Assembly (NCBI GenBank): GCA_964642545.1
Contig: CAZXQU010000071.1
Coordinates: forward strand, 1 to 13,608
Reading direction: 5' to 3'
From: QYOJ01 sp964642545
Lineage (GTDB): Bacteria > Bacteroidota > Bacteroidia > Bacteroidales > FEN-979
Length of the DNA: 13,608 nucleotides
Each line of letters starts with the position of its first letter. Position 1 is the stretch's first letter. Below, one piece after another: positions 1 to 7,912 of this stretch. A program made the position numbers and the translations under genes. The notes under the pieces are model-generated. The model was not told the DNA's origin and did no database searches. It saw nothing but the letters and a program-made list of their open reading frames with translations.

Positions 1-54
1 GCTAGGCGGCGGTCTGCAAAACCGTATACAGCGGTTCGAATCCGCTCGAGACCT
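1..54 (+). tRNA. tRNA-Cys (GCA), 5' end cut off by the window edge
   Basis: This is the 3' two-thirds of a cysteine tRNA. The anticodon loop at 14-20 reads CTGCAAA, with anticodon GCA at 16-18, and is closed by a five-pair stem (9-13 with 21-25, including one G-T pair). A TTCGAAT T-loop follows, flanked by AGCGG and CCGCT. The 3' acceptor strand is CGAGACC (47-53), and the discriminator base T at 54 is the one expected for tRNA-Cys. CCA is not encoded. The acceptor 5' strand and most of the D arm lie outside the window. Confidence 0.93.
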
Positions 55-68
55 CAGTAGAGTAAATG

Positions 69-99
69 ACCCGTTAGCTTAACAGCTGGCGGGTTTTTT
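69..99 (+). terminator. Intrinsic terminator after tRNA-Cys
   Basis: An 11-bp stem (69-79 with 84-94, including two G-T pairs) closes a TAAC loop and runs into six T residues (94-99) on the + strand. It lies 14 nt after the tRNA 3' end. On the - strand the hairpin is not followed by a T run, so it would be a weak stop for mreD transcripts coming the other way. Confidence 0.85.
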
Positions 100-141
100 A
101 TTGTTGGAGGATTGTGGCGAAATAGTGAAATTGCCAACTGG

Positions 142-663
142 TTACCTCTTGGTGCTTTCTCTCGAATGAAAGAGCAGTTCGCTGATGAAGACCAGTACCA
201 GTGTAAATGCTGTGCTGGTGAGAACGCGCAAAAGGGTCTGGAAAAATTCAGTGAACCGGAAAATTTCAAGATAAAAAAGGGTCGTATGATGAATCAGAAT
301 AAGAATAAATGAGTACGAAAAGAACCACGTAAAGCCTTCAACCCTCAGGGAAGGTTGGATTCCGAGATCTTCTTCGGGTTCGCGTGAGATAGCCCTGATG
401 ACATAGGGACGGCAAAAGGCCATTAAAACAGTGGCAGCGGCATTCAATCCATAAGTGTTGGTAAAAAGATCAATAGAGATTCCCAGCAAAAAGGCCAGGA
501 TCAGTAGCAACCAGCGTGGGGTGACAAATGGAAGAAGAAGGACGAAGTAGACGTACAGGTATGGATTAGTATAGCCCCCCAGGTTGATATTATTCAGAAT
601 CAGAACCTGCAAGAGAACCAGAAACAGAAAGCGTATAGTATTTCGTACAAGCAGATTGGTCAT
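142..663 (-). CDS. mreD: Rod shape-determining protein MreD
   Basis: This 173-residue protein is very hydrophobic, with several predicted membrane segments spread through the sequence (about residues 8-25, 33-65, 75-88, 112-130 and 142-163). Length and pattern fit MreD, the membrane partner of MreC and MreB in the elongasome that guides side-wall peptidoglycan synthesis. The call rests mainly on position: its ATG overlaps the mreC stop by 4 nt (ATGA), which implies translational coupling. MreD sequences are poorly conserved, so sequence alone would give only a membrane protein. In many Bacteroidota the penicillin-binding protein gene mrdA and then rodA follow; here the 3' side holds only about 40 nt of unremarkable sequence and then the tRNA-Cys terminator in the opposite orientation. 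Confidence 0.88.
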   Translation of the reverse strand: MTNLLVRNTIRFLFLVLLQVLILNNINLGGYTNPYLYVYFVLLLPFVTPRWLLLILAFLLGISIDLFTNTYGLNAAATVLMAFCRPYVIRAISREPEEDLGIQPSLRVEGFTWFFSYSFILILIHHTTLFYLEIFRFTEFFQTLLRVLTSTAFTLVLVFISELLFHSRESTKR

Positions 664-1490
664 AATTCTTTAAATGAAGCCTTGAGTTGCTCTTTCTCCG
701 TCTTGAACATATCCACAACCACCTCTACATAGCCAAGTGCATTAAAATCCGTTAAAAGGGTTAGTGTTGCAGTATTGAAATTCTCATCTTCATAAACATG
801 CAACTTGTCGATAACACCAATCAGGATGCCGTTGGGGAATACTTCTGAGTTCCCGCTGGTTACAACTGTATCTCCCGGTTCGACATGCAGATGTTTCGGG
901 ATCTCCTTAACAACACAGGTCCGGTAGTCTCCTCCAGGCCATTCAACGCTGATCATTTGGTTGTTCTTTAAAAACCTCGCAGATATTTTACTCTCCTTGT
1001 GAAGCAGGCTGAGAATCCAGCTAAAGTGTGACGAGACGTTTACCACCTGACCCACGATCTTATTCCCGATAATCACTCCCATGTGAGGTTCCACTCCCTG
1101 CAGAGAACCTTTGTTGATCATCAGGTAGTTGTTTCTATTGTTTGTGGTGTTGCTGATCACCCGAGCATTAATAAACCTGTATTCCGCCTGGTATATCGTA
1201 TCTTTCCGCGTAAGAATGGCCTTATCGGCAATATAAATCGCTTCCGGCATCCGGGCATGTAGCATAGCATTCTCTTCACCCAGGCTTAAATTTGTCCTCT
1301 TCAGTGAAAAATACTCTGAGATGTTGCGGTAGGTGGTATTGATTCCCCCGGAGATGCCGGCAGTCCAATCGAACATGACGGCATTCTGAAAAGTATTGTT
1401 CCGAAAGAAAAGTATCAGTGAAAGAACCTCCAAAAACAGGAAAAGAAAAATGAAATAGTGATTCCTGAAAAAGAGAAAGAGGTTTCGCAT
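660..1490 (-). CDS. mreC: Rod shape-determining protein MreC
   Basis: This 276-residue protein has a short cytoplasmic N-terminus, one membrane anchor at about residues 7-28, and a stretch at about 60-80 that fits the usual MreC coiled coil. The rest is a beta-rich periplasmic domain, with typical MreC features such as GSLQGVEPHMGVI, GDTVVTSGNSEVFPNGILIG and a following VIDKL. MreC is a periplasmic scaffold linking MreB filaments and MreD to the penicillin-binding proteins of the elongation complex. It lies 8 nt after mreB and overlaps mreD by 4 nt, so the three genes are almost certainly one transcript. The ATG at 1490 gives a full-length family member. Confidence 0.93.
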   Translation of the reverse strand: MRNLFLFFRNHYFIFLFLFLEVLSLILFFRNNTFQNAVMFDWTAGISGGINTTYRNISEYFSLKRTNLSLGEENAMLHARMPEAIYIADKAILTRKDTIYQAEYRFINARVISNTTNNRNNYLMINKGSLQGVEPHMGVIIGNKIVGQVVNVSSHFSWILSLLHKESKISARFLKNNQMISVEWPGGDYRTCVVKEIPKHLHVEPGDTVVTSGNSEVFPNGILIGVIDKLHVYEDENFNTATLTLLTDFNALGYVEVVVDMFKTEKEQLKASFKEL

Positions 1491-1498
1491 GAGAACAT

Positions 1499-2512
1499 TT
1501 ACTTGATCAGGAAGGTAAACTTATCAAAGTTCTTCAGGGCAATTCCTGTTCCCCTGGCTACAGCCCGAAGCGGGTCCTCAGCAACATAGACTTTCAGCTT
1601 GGTCTTCATGTGGAGCCGTTTATCCAAACCGCGGAGCAATGCACCACCACCGGTAAGGTATATCCCTGTTTCATAGATATCGGAGGCAAGTTCGGGAGGC
1701 GTCATCTCAAGAGCATTGAGAACCGCTGCTTCAATTTTCGCAATTGATTTATCGAGTGCATGAGCAATCTCGGCATGGTTAACAATCACCTCTTTCGGAA
1801 TCCCGGTAAGCAGGTCGCGACCATGAACGGCATAAGGTTCCGGCGGATTGTCGATGTCGGGGAGAGCAGCCCCTACTTCAATCTTGATTCGTTCCGACGT
1901 ACGCTCCCCCACGTTGATATTGTGTTGTTTTCGCATGTACTCTTCAATGTCGGAGTTAAATTCGTCGCCGGCAATGCGGATCGATTTATTATTGACAATA
2001 CCTCCCAGTGCAATCACTGCAATCTCGCTGGTGCCACCACCAATATCAATTACCATGTTTCCAATAGGTTCCAGTACATCAATCCCGATACCAATAGCGG
2101 CTGCCATTGGCTCATGAATCAACCGGACCTCCTTGGCGCCTGCTTGTTCAGCCGAATCTTTCACGGCCCGTTCTTCAACCGCGGTTATTCCCGAAGGAAT
2201 GCAGATCACCATTTTGAGTGCCGGGGGAAACCAGGTCTTCCTCACTTCTATCATCTTTATCATCGCCCTGATCATGTGCTCGGCTGCTTGGAAATCGGCG
2301 ATAACGCCACCCCGCAGAGGACGTATCGTTTGGATGTTCTCGTGGGTTTTGCCATGCATCATCTGGGCTCTCTTGCCCACCGCTAAAATCTTACCGGTAC
2401 TTCGTTCAATGGCGACGATCGATGGCTCATCAACCACAACTTTATCATTGTAAATGATGACTGTATTGGCAGTACCCAGGTCAATCGCTATCTCCTTTGT
2501 GAAAAACCCCAT
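1499..2512 (-). CDS. mreB: Rod shape-determining protein MreB (bacterial actin)
   Basis: This 337-residue actin-fold ATPase is of normal MreB length. The phosphate-1 motif DLGTANT is at residues 11-17, the phosphate-2 motif DIGGGTSEIA at 156-165 and the adenosine motif TGGGALLRGL at 287-296. The N-terminal GFFTKEIAIDLG starts as in other MreB proteins, including the amphipathic membrane-contacting tip. MreB filaments run along the inner membrane and direct lateral cell wall synthesis, so the cell is expected to be rod-shaped. It follows purH by 17 nt and precedes mreC by 8 nt. No internal promoter is obvious in the purH-mreB gap. Confidence 0.98.
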   Translation of the reverse strand: MGFFTKEIAIDLGTANTVIIYNDKVVVDEPSIVAIERSTGKILAVGKRAQMMHGKTHENIQTIRPLRGGVIADFQAAEHMIRAMIKMIEVRKTWFPPALKMVICIPSGITAVEERAVKDSAEQAGAKEVRLIHEPMAAAIGIGIDVLEPIGNMVIDIGGGTSEIAVIALGGIVNNKSIRIAGDEFNSDIEEYMRKQHNINVGERTSERIKIEVGAALPDIDNPPEPYAVHGRDLLTGIPKEVIVNHAEIAHALDKSIAKIEAAVLNALEMTPPELASDIYETGIYLTGGGALLRGLDKRLHMKTKLKVYVAEDPLRAVARGTGIALKNFDKFTFLIK

Positions 2513-2529
2513 AACTTGCTTCTTCTTAT

Positions 2530-4056
2530 TTAGTGTTTAAAATGTCGTATTCCCGTAAAAACCATTGACATGTTGTGATCGTCACAGTATCGGATTGAAT
2601 CCTTGTCCCTGATCGATCCTCCAGGCTGGATCACCGCCCTTATGCCTGCCTTGTCGGCGATCTCAACCGAATCGGCAAAAGGGAAAAAAGCATCAGAAGC
2701 CATTACCGCACCCTGGGTGTCAAATCCAAATATGTCCGCTTTCAGGATAGCCTGTTTCAGCGCGTCAACCCGGGAAGTTTGGCCCATCCCGCAACCGATC
2801 AGCTGACGATCCTTAACCAATACGATAGTATTGGATTTCAGGTGCTTAACAATCCTGTTGGCAAACAATAAATCGGGGACCTCAGCAGGGGAGGGGTGTT
2901 TCGCTGTCACATACCTGAACTCCTCTTCTGCCTCAACTTTCAAATCTTTCTCCTGTTCAATCACCCCATTCAGGAGAGATTTAAACTGCCGGCTTGCAAA
3001 GTTGTAAGGTTTCCGGTACAAAATTATTCTATTTTTCTTAGACTTAAGCAGTTCCAATGCTTCATTTTCATATTCATCTGCGATAATAATCTCAAAAAAT
3101 AGCTTATTTATCTCTTTTGCACTCTCCAGATCAACAGCCCTGTTCACACTGATGATTCCACCAAAGGCAGAAACCGGATCACAGGCAAGGGCATCTTTCC
3201 AGGCTTCGGTAAGACTCTTGCGTGAAGCTACGCCGCATGGATTGGTGTGTTTAATGATCACCACAGACGGATCACGGAACTCATCGATCAGCTGAATAGC
3301 GGCTTCAACATCAACCAGATTGTTATATGAGAGCTCTTTTCCGTGAACCTGGTCAAATACCTTATTCAGATCTCCGTAAAAGATCCCGGGCTGATGTGGA
3401 TTTTCACCATATCGCAATGCAACGTGTTTCGAAAAACTCTGTTTAAACACAGGGAGGTCCATTTCCCGGTTAAAGTATCTGAAAATCTCTGTGTCGTAAT
3501 GTGAGGAGACGTCGAATGCCCTGGCAGCAAATAACTTCCTCTGTTCCAAGGTGGTATATCCATTATTCTTTTGCAGCAATTCCGACACTTCATCATAGAG
3601 TCCGGCGGTGGGGACGCTCAGTACATGCTTGAAATTTTTCGCTGCAGCCCTGATCAGGGAAATTCCTCCGATGTCAATTTTTTCAATGATTTCACTTTCG
3701 TCGTTGGTACTTGCAACGGTTTTCTCAAAGGGGTAAAGATCAACGATCACCATATCCACCGATGGAATCTCATACCTGGAGACATCTTCAACGTCGGAGA
3801 GTTCATCGCGTCGCCATAATATGCCTCCGAAAATTTTCGGATGCAGGGTTTTTACCCGGCCTCCCAGGATCGATGGGTAGGATGTAATTTCTTCGATAGG
3901 CGTAGCCGGGATGCCCTGACTTTTCAGGTAGCTGAATGTTCCTCCTGTGGATAAGATTTCCACATCAAAATCTACGAGGAGTTTAGCCAGATCAGCGATC
4001 CCCTCTTTGGAGTAAACAGAGATCAGGGCCGACTTGATTTTAATCTGGTCAACCAT
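2530..4056 (-). CDS. purH: Bifunctional AICAR transformylase / IMP cyclohydrolase PurH
   Basis: This enzyme catalyses the last two steps of de novo purine synthesis: formylation of AICAR by 10-formyl-tetrahydrofolate, then ring closure to IMP. Counting from the ATG at 4056 it has 508 residues, normal for the family. The N-terminal cyclohydrolase (MGS-like) domain carries KTLHPKIFGG at 69-78. The C-terminal transformylase domain has the catalytic Lys-His motif KHTNPCG at 269-275, SDAFFPFADSVE at 454-465, QPGGSIRD at 477-484, and the usual C-terminal FTGIRHFKH. A TTG two codons upstream (4062) could also start translation, but the ATG is preferred. No strong Shine-Dalgarno site is seen, as is common in Bacteroidota. 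It heads the cluster with mreBCD, a metabolic gene linked to cell-shape genes in this phylum. Confidence 0.97.
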   Translation of the reverse strand: MVDQIKIKSALISVYSKEGIADLAKLLVDFDVEILSTGGTFSYLKSQGIPATPIEEITSYPSILGGRVKTLHPKIFGGILWRRDELSDVEDVSRYEIPSVDMVIVDLYPFEKTVASTNDESEIIEKIDIGGISLIRAAAKNFKHVLSVPTAGLYDEVSELLQKNNGYTTLEQRKLFAARAFDVSSHYDTEIFRYFNREMDLPVFKQSFSKHVALRYGENPHQPGIFYGDLNKVFDQVHGKELSYNNLVDVEAAIQLIDEFRDPSVVIIKHTNPCGVASRKSLTEAWKDALACDPVSAFGGIISVNRAVDLESAKEINKLFFEIIIADEYENEALELLKSKKNRIILYRKPYNFASRQFKSLLNGVIEQEKDLKVEAEEEFRYVTAKHPSPAEVPDLLFANRIVKHLKSNTIVLVKDRQLIGCGMGQTSRVDALKQAILKADIFGFDTQGAVMASDAFFPFADSVEIADKAGIRAVIQPGGSIRDKDSIRYCDDHNMSMVFTGIRHFKH

Positions 4057-4181
4057 ATTCAAAAAGGTTTTAAGCGTTTTGGTGCAATGTTACCAAAAAT
4101 CGACGTACGACCAACAGGAAAGAGGTTCTGAAAAGTAAAATTATTACCTTTACTGGTTATTTTCTCCAAATATCCTCAATT
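4057..4181. promoter_or_regulatory. Divergent intergenic region between purH and the ABC permease
   Basis: This 125-bp AT-rich gap must hold promoters for both directions. On the + strand TACCTTTA (4146-4153) is one base from the Bacteroidota -7 box TAnnTTTG. On the - strand TAACATTG (4085-4092) is also one base off. Neither has a well-placed -33 TTG, so the exact promoters are uncertain. Confidence 0.3.
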
Positions 4182-5426
4182 ATGCTATTGATTTTAAGAC
4201 TCCTCAGAGAAAGCTATATTTTCGCTTTTCAAGCTATCGTTGTCAACAAGATACGTACCCTTCTCTCACTGCTCGGTATCACCATCGGGATATTCTGTAT
4301 CATCTCCGTTTTCACAATTTTTGATTCGATGGAGATTGCCATTCGTACCAACATTGATTCACTGGGAACAAACGTACTTTTTGTTCAGAAATGGCCATGG
4401 GCCATGGGTGGGGATTACCCCTGGTGGAAATACTATCAGAGGCCTGAAGCCTCCCTGGACGATATGCGTGAGATCCAAAAGCGTAGCAGTCTTTCCCAGG
4501 TATCAGCATTTATGATCGGTGTGTCAAAAATGGTAAAATACCAGAGTAACTACATGGAAGGGGTGGGGATAATGGGTGTCTCACACGACTTTGACCAGGT
4601 ACTTCCGTTTGAAATCAGTGATGGGCGTTACTTCTCTACAATGGAATCGATGGCCGGAAAAAATGTTGCCGTCATCGGAAACAACATTGCCGAAAACCTG
4701 TTTCCCGGAATGGAACCAGTTGGACGCAGGATCACGGTGATGGGAAGAAAAGTAGACGTGATTGGAAAGATCGCCAAGGAGGGTGAGGACATGTTTGGAA
4801 ACTCTAACGACAACACGGTTCTTCTCCCGATCAATTATTTCAAAAGCCTGGTTGATATCCGCGATATGGATGCCACAATCATTGTAAAGGCACGGCCCAT
4901 GGTTTCCAACGATGAGCTGCGGGATGAGCTGACGGGGATCATGCGATCGGTCAGAAAGCTAAAGCCATCAGCCGAAGATAATTTTGCCATCAATGAGACC
5001 AGCGTGATTACCCAGGGGTTTGACGCCCTGTTTGGCACAATTGCCATTGTAGGGTGGATTATTGGCGGTTTCTCCCTATTGGTGGGCGGATTTGGGATTG
5101 CTAATATCATGTTTGTGTCGGTCAAGGAGCGAACCAGCATCATTGGTATTCAGAAAGCGCTGGGGGCTAAAAACTATTTTATCCTGTTCCAGTTTCTTTT
5201 TGAGGCAATTTTCTTATCAGTTATCGGTGGGATTGTAGGATTGCTGATCGTATTTATCCTGACATTGATTGTATCCAGCGCATTTGATTTCGATCTGATC
5301 CTCACAGCTGCAAATATATGGCTTGGCATCGGTGTATCCGCTGCCATTGGACTAATATCGGGAATCGTACCGGCATTTTCCGCTTCCAGGCTCGACCCTG
5401 TAGAGGCAATGAGAAGCTCTGGTTAA
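4182..5426 (+). CDS. MacB/FtsX-family ABC transporter permease (lone)
   Basis: This 414-residue protein has the MacB-like plan: one N-terminal membrane helix (about 25-47) after a short cytoplasmic amphipathic stretch, a large periplasmic domain (about 50-285), and three C-terminal helices (about 287-310, 336-365 and 378-400). The cytoplasmic loop after the second helix has the coupling signature VSVKERTSIIGIQKALGAK, and the end reads PAFSASRLDPVEAMRSSG; both are typical of FtsX-domain permeases. Such proteins transmit ATP-driven movement to the periplasm to move lipoproteins, peptides or small molecules out. No ATPase, membrane-fusion or outer-membrane partner is encoded in this window, so its partner and substrate are unknown. 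It is transcribed away from purH and converges on the ferritin-like gene. Confidence 0.9.
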   Translation: MLLILRLLRESYIFAFQAIVVNKIRTLLSLLGITIGIFCIISVFTIFDSMEIAIRTNIDSLGTNVLFVQKWPWAMGGDYPWWKYYQRPEASLDDMREIQKRSSLSQVSAFMIGVSKMVKYQSNYMEGVGIMGVSHDFDQVLPFEISDGRYFSTMESMAGKNVAVIGNNIAENLFPGMEPVGRRITVMGRKVDVIGKIAKEGEDMFGNSNDNTVLLPINYFKSLVDIRDMDATIIVKARPMVSNDELRDELTGIMRSVRKLKPSAEDNFAINETSVITQGFDALFGTIAIVGWIIGGFSLLVGGFGIANIMFVSVKERTSIIGIQKALGAKNYFILFQFLFEAIFLSVIGGIVGLLIVFILTLIVSSAFDFDLILTAANIWLGIGVSAAIGLISGIVPAFSASRLDPVEAMRSSG

Positions 5427-5926
5427 AAGGGCCAGAACTGGTTGTCGAACCAAATTTTTTCTTTCAGATCTTCGTCCAGTTTATTCAGTATCTTTAGGTG
5501 GGTTTTTTCCCAGTTTGCCAGCCATTGGTAAAGCTCTCTTTCATTTGCATCGTCGGTACTTTCAGCCTGCTTGCTATAGATCTCAATAGCACGTTTTTCC
5601 ATGTCGATGGCAGCAGCAATCGCAGCAGCTTCAAATCCGGCAGCTGATATTTTTTTCTTTACCTCGTCGGATAGGACCAAGTTGGCGATGGCGTCGTTGT
5701 TCATATCGGGCAGGTCAACTTTGATGAATGACTTGGTTTTGTCGTAACCAGCGAATTGATCAGACAGGAACTTAACATGAAGGGTCTCTTCATCGGCCAT
5801 TACCTGAAAAATGTTTTTAATCTCCGGATCGGTGGTTTGTCCGGCTACAGTTGAATAGAAGGCATATCCCCGTTTCTCAAGGAGAATCGCCTGTTTCAGA
5901 ATTTCAAGTACATTTTTTTTTTCCAT
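5423..5926 (-). CDS. Ferritin-like / rubrerythrin-type diiron protein
   Basis: This 167-residue, mostly helical protein is of the ferritin-like superfamily. The probable diiron ligands are E17, E47xxH50, E110 and E140xxH143, the paired E...ExxH pattern of rubrerythrins. There is no C-terminal CxxC rubredoxin domain; the protein instead ends in WFDNQFWPF, an aromatic tail I associate with a Bacteroidota/clostridial subgroup. Likely roles are peroxide or oxygen detoxification or iron handling in an anaerobe; the exact reaction cannot be told from sequence. Codons 2-5 include a run of ten A residues (5913-5922 on the + strand). It lies 49 nt after the uridine kinase-like gene, so it may be read from the same transcript or its own promoter. 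Its stop shares TTAA with the convergent permease. Confidence 0.85.
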   Translation of the reverse strand: MEKKNVLEILKQAILLEKRGYAFYSTVAGQTTDPEIKNIFQVMADEETLHVKFLSDQFAGYDKTKSFIKVDLPDMNNDAIANLVLSDEVKKKISAAGFEAAAIAAAIDMEKRAIEIYSKQAESTDDANERELYQWLANWEKTHLKILNKLDEDLKEKIWFDNQFWPF

Positions 5927-5975
5927 TTCTTCTGATTTGATTGTATGGTGAAATTTTAGATAACTATCTGATACG

Positions 5976-6581
5976 CTAAATCGTCAGTTTTATGCGGGAG
6001 GCAAGAATGTCAATGGCTACTGTATTTTTACCTCCTTGGGGAATGATGATGTCGGCGAACCGTTTTGAGGGTTCGATAAATTGCAGGTGCATGGGTTTAA
6101 CAAAGGATTCGTAATGCCGCATTCCCTGATCAAATGATCGACCGCGCTTTTCGGTATCCCTCCGTATGATCCGTATCAAACGATCGTCGGGATCGGCATC
6201 CACAAAGACCTTGATATCCAACAGATCACGCAGTTCCGGTTCGGTAAGGATCAGGATTCCCTCCACAACGATAATTTTACGGGCATGGATAACAGTAGTC
6301 TCTTTTGAGCGGGCACAAGTTACATAGGAATAAGAGGGCATTTCAATTGATTTTCCACTCTTCAGGGCCCGAAGCTGATCAATCAGCAATTGCCACTCAA
6401 TGGCATCCGGGTGGTCAAAATTGATGTTTCGTTTCTCCTCGTCGGATTTATTACCATTATCCCAATAGTAGGAATCCTGTGGAATAACAGTAACTACCTC
6501 TCCGGGAAGCTGCCTGATCAACTCATGAACAACGGTCGATTTTCCTGAGCCCGAGCCGCCACTGATTCCAATTGTTAACAT
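5976..6581 (-). CDS. Uridine kinase-like P-loop kinase
   Basis: This 201-residue P-loop kinase is of the uridine kinase/phosphoribulokinase family. Walker A GGSGSGKST is at residues 8-16, IPQDSYY at 33-39, NINFDHPDA at 52-60, the Walker B-like VVEGIL at 105-110, the lid arginines in RRDTEKRGR at 140-148, and EPSKRFADIIIP at 170-181. The family phosphorylates uridine (and cytidine) to the monophosphate in pyrimidine salvage, and udk is the probable assignment, though substrate within the family is not fixed by these motifs. The ATG follows the mmdB stop by 4 nt (TAGAGGCATG), with AGAGG as a possible ribosome site, so its translation is probably coupled to the decarboxylase operon despite the unrelated pathway. 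Confidence 0.88.
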   Translation of the reverse strand: MLTIGISGGSGSGKSTVVHELIRQLPGEVVTVIPQDSYYWDNGNKSDEEKRNINFDHPDAIEWQLLIDQLRALKSGKSIEMPSYSYVTCARSKETTVIHARKIIVVEGILILTEPELRDLLDIKVFVDADPDDRLIRIIRRDTEKRGRSFDQGMRHYESFVKPMHLQFIEPSKRFADIIIPQGGKNTVAIDILASRIKLTI

Positions 6582-6585
6582 GCCT

Positions 6586-7902
6586 CTACAAAAGATAAGC
6601 TAAGAGTATACCTGCAGCCACTGCTGAACCGATTACCCCGGCAACATTGGGCGCCATGGCGTGCATGAGCAAATGGTTGGTAGGATCAGCCTTCAGCCCT
6701 TCCGTTTGAACAACCCTTGCACTGTCGGGAACTGCCGAAACGCCGGCCGCCCCAACCAGGGGATTAATCTTGTTCCTGGGTGACAGAAACAGGTTCATTA
6801 CTTTGGCAAATATAACACCTCCGGCTGTTGCAACCAAAAAAGAGAAGGCGCCCAGAACAAAAATAAGGATTGATTGGGATGTCAGAAAAACATCAGCTTG
6901 AGTCGAAGCGCCCACTGTCAGCCCAATCAGGATGGTCACGATATCAATCAAAGAGGTGGATGCTGTGTTGGCCAGGCGTTTGGTTACGCCAGACTCTTTC
7001 AGAATATTTCCAAAAAACAGCATGCCGAGCAAGGGGAGGGCGCTGGGTGCAATAAATGTAGTAAGAATCAGACCAATGATGGGGAAAAGCATTTTTTCAA
7101 CCCTCGAAACACTTCGGGGGGGTCTCATGCGTATCATTCTCTCCCGTTTCGATGTCAGCAGTCTCATGATGGGTGGCTGCAACACCGGAACCAATGCCAT
7201 ATAAGAATAGGCAGCAATCGCTATAGGGCCTATCAGGTTTTGTACAACCTGACCGTCGGGCATAATATTAATACCATTGGCCAGTTTTGAAGAGAGGAAG
7301 ATAGCCGTAGGTCCATCGGCACCCCCGATGATCGCGATAGCACCAGCCTCCGCCGGGTAGAATCCCAGTATCAGAGCCCCCAGAAACGTAATGAATATAC
7401 CCACCTGTGCAGCAGCGCCCAGGAGCATGAGTTTGGGATTGGAAATCAGAGAGGAAAAATCAGTCATGGCCCCGATACCCAGGAAAATCAACGGTGGATA
7501 AACCCCTTTCAACACCCCAAAATAGAGATAATTCAGCACGCTTCCATTTTCATAAATTCCAATTTGCAGGTTCGAATTTTGAAGGAATGGGATATTTCCA
7601 ATCATGATGCCGGTGCCGATTGGAATCAACAGCAATGGTTCATATTCATAGCGGATGGCCAGGTAAATAAATACCAGGCCAACAAAAATCATGACTATGT
7701 TTCCCCAGCTAACATTGGCAAATCCGGTATAACCCCAAAATCGCATAAGTCCATCTACAGATTCTGATACGGTCTCTCCGGATCCGGATGCAAGAACCTC
7801 AAAAATAAATGGTTTAAAGATAAAAAGCAGGGCTATGATGCCAAATACAGTGAATACTTTCCGCATCGCAGGAGTAGGGTGGGGTGATTTCAGGAAGCTC
7901 AT
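6586..7902 (-). CDS. mmdB: Sodium-pumping methylmalonyl-CoA (or oxaloacetate-type) decarboxylase, beta subunit
   Basis: This 438-residue polytopic membrane protein is the OadB/MmdB/GcdB type subunit. It decarboxylates carboxybiotin on the carrier protein and couples this to Na+ export. The hallmark GGADGPTAIF starts at residue 193; its Asp (D196) corresponds to the essential Asp203 of Klebsiella OadB. Other family features are PPLIFLGIGAMTDF (about 136-149), the conserved GMLFFGNILKESGVTKRLANTA stretch, and a C-terminal block with VSAVPDSARVVQ and LLMHAMAPNVAGVIGSAVAAG. The N-terminus adds an extra membrane segment (about 15-37) before the core. It is 10 nt after the biotin carrier gene. The choice of methylmalonyl-CoA over oxaloacetate comes from the neighbouring carboxyltransferase and epimerase. 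Confidence 0.95.
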   Translation of the reverse strand: MSFLKSPHPTPAMRKVFTVFGIIALLFIFKPFIFEVLASGSGETVSESVDGLMRFWGYTGFANVSWGNIVMIFVGLVFIYLAIRYEYEPLLLIPIGTGIMIGNIPFLQNSNLQIGIYENGSVLNYLYFGVLKGVYPPLIFLGIGAMTDFSSLISNPKLMLLGAAAQVGIFITFLGALILGFYPAEAGAIAIIGGADGPTAIFLSSKLANGINIMPDGQVVQNLIGPIAIAAYSYMALVPVLQPPIMRLLTSKRERMIRMRPPRSVSRVEKMLFPIIGLILTTFIAPSALPLLGMLFFGNILKESGVTKRLANTASTSLIDIVTILIGLTVGASTQADVFLTSQSILIFVLGAFSFLVATAGGVIFAKVMNLFLSPRNKINPLVGAAGVSAVPDSARVVQTEGLKADPTNHLLMHAMAPNVAGVIGSAVAAGILLAYLL

Positions 7903-7912
7903 GGCGGAAGGA

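Noticed and set aside
112..312. A 66-codon + strand open frame after the tRNA-Cys terminator
   Set aside because: Mostly antisense to the 3' end of mreD, with no motif or promoter; it would also read against an essential operon.
1760..2386. A 208-codon open frame on the + strand
   Set aside because: It lies wholly antisense to mreB, has no recognisable domain, and follows from the codon use of the conserved gene.
6874..7290. A 138-codon open frame on the + strand
   Set aside because: It is antisense to mmdB and has a composition typical of reversed membrane-protein codons.
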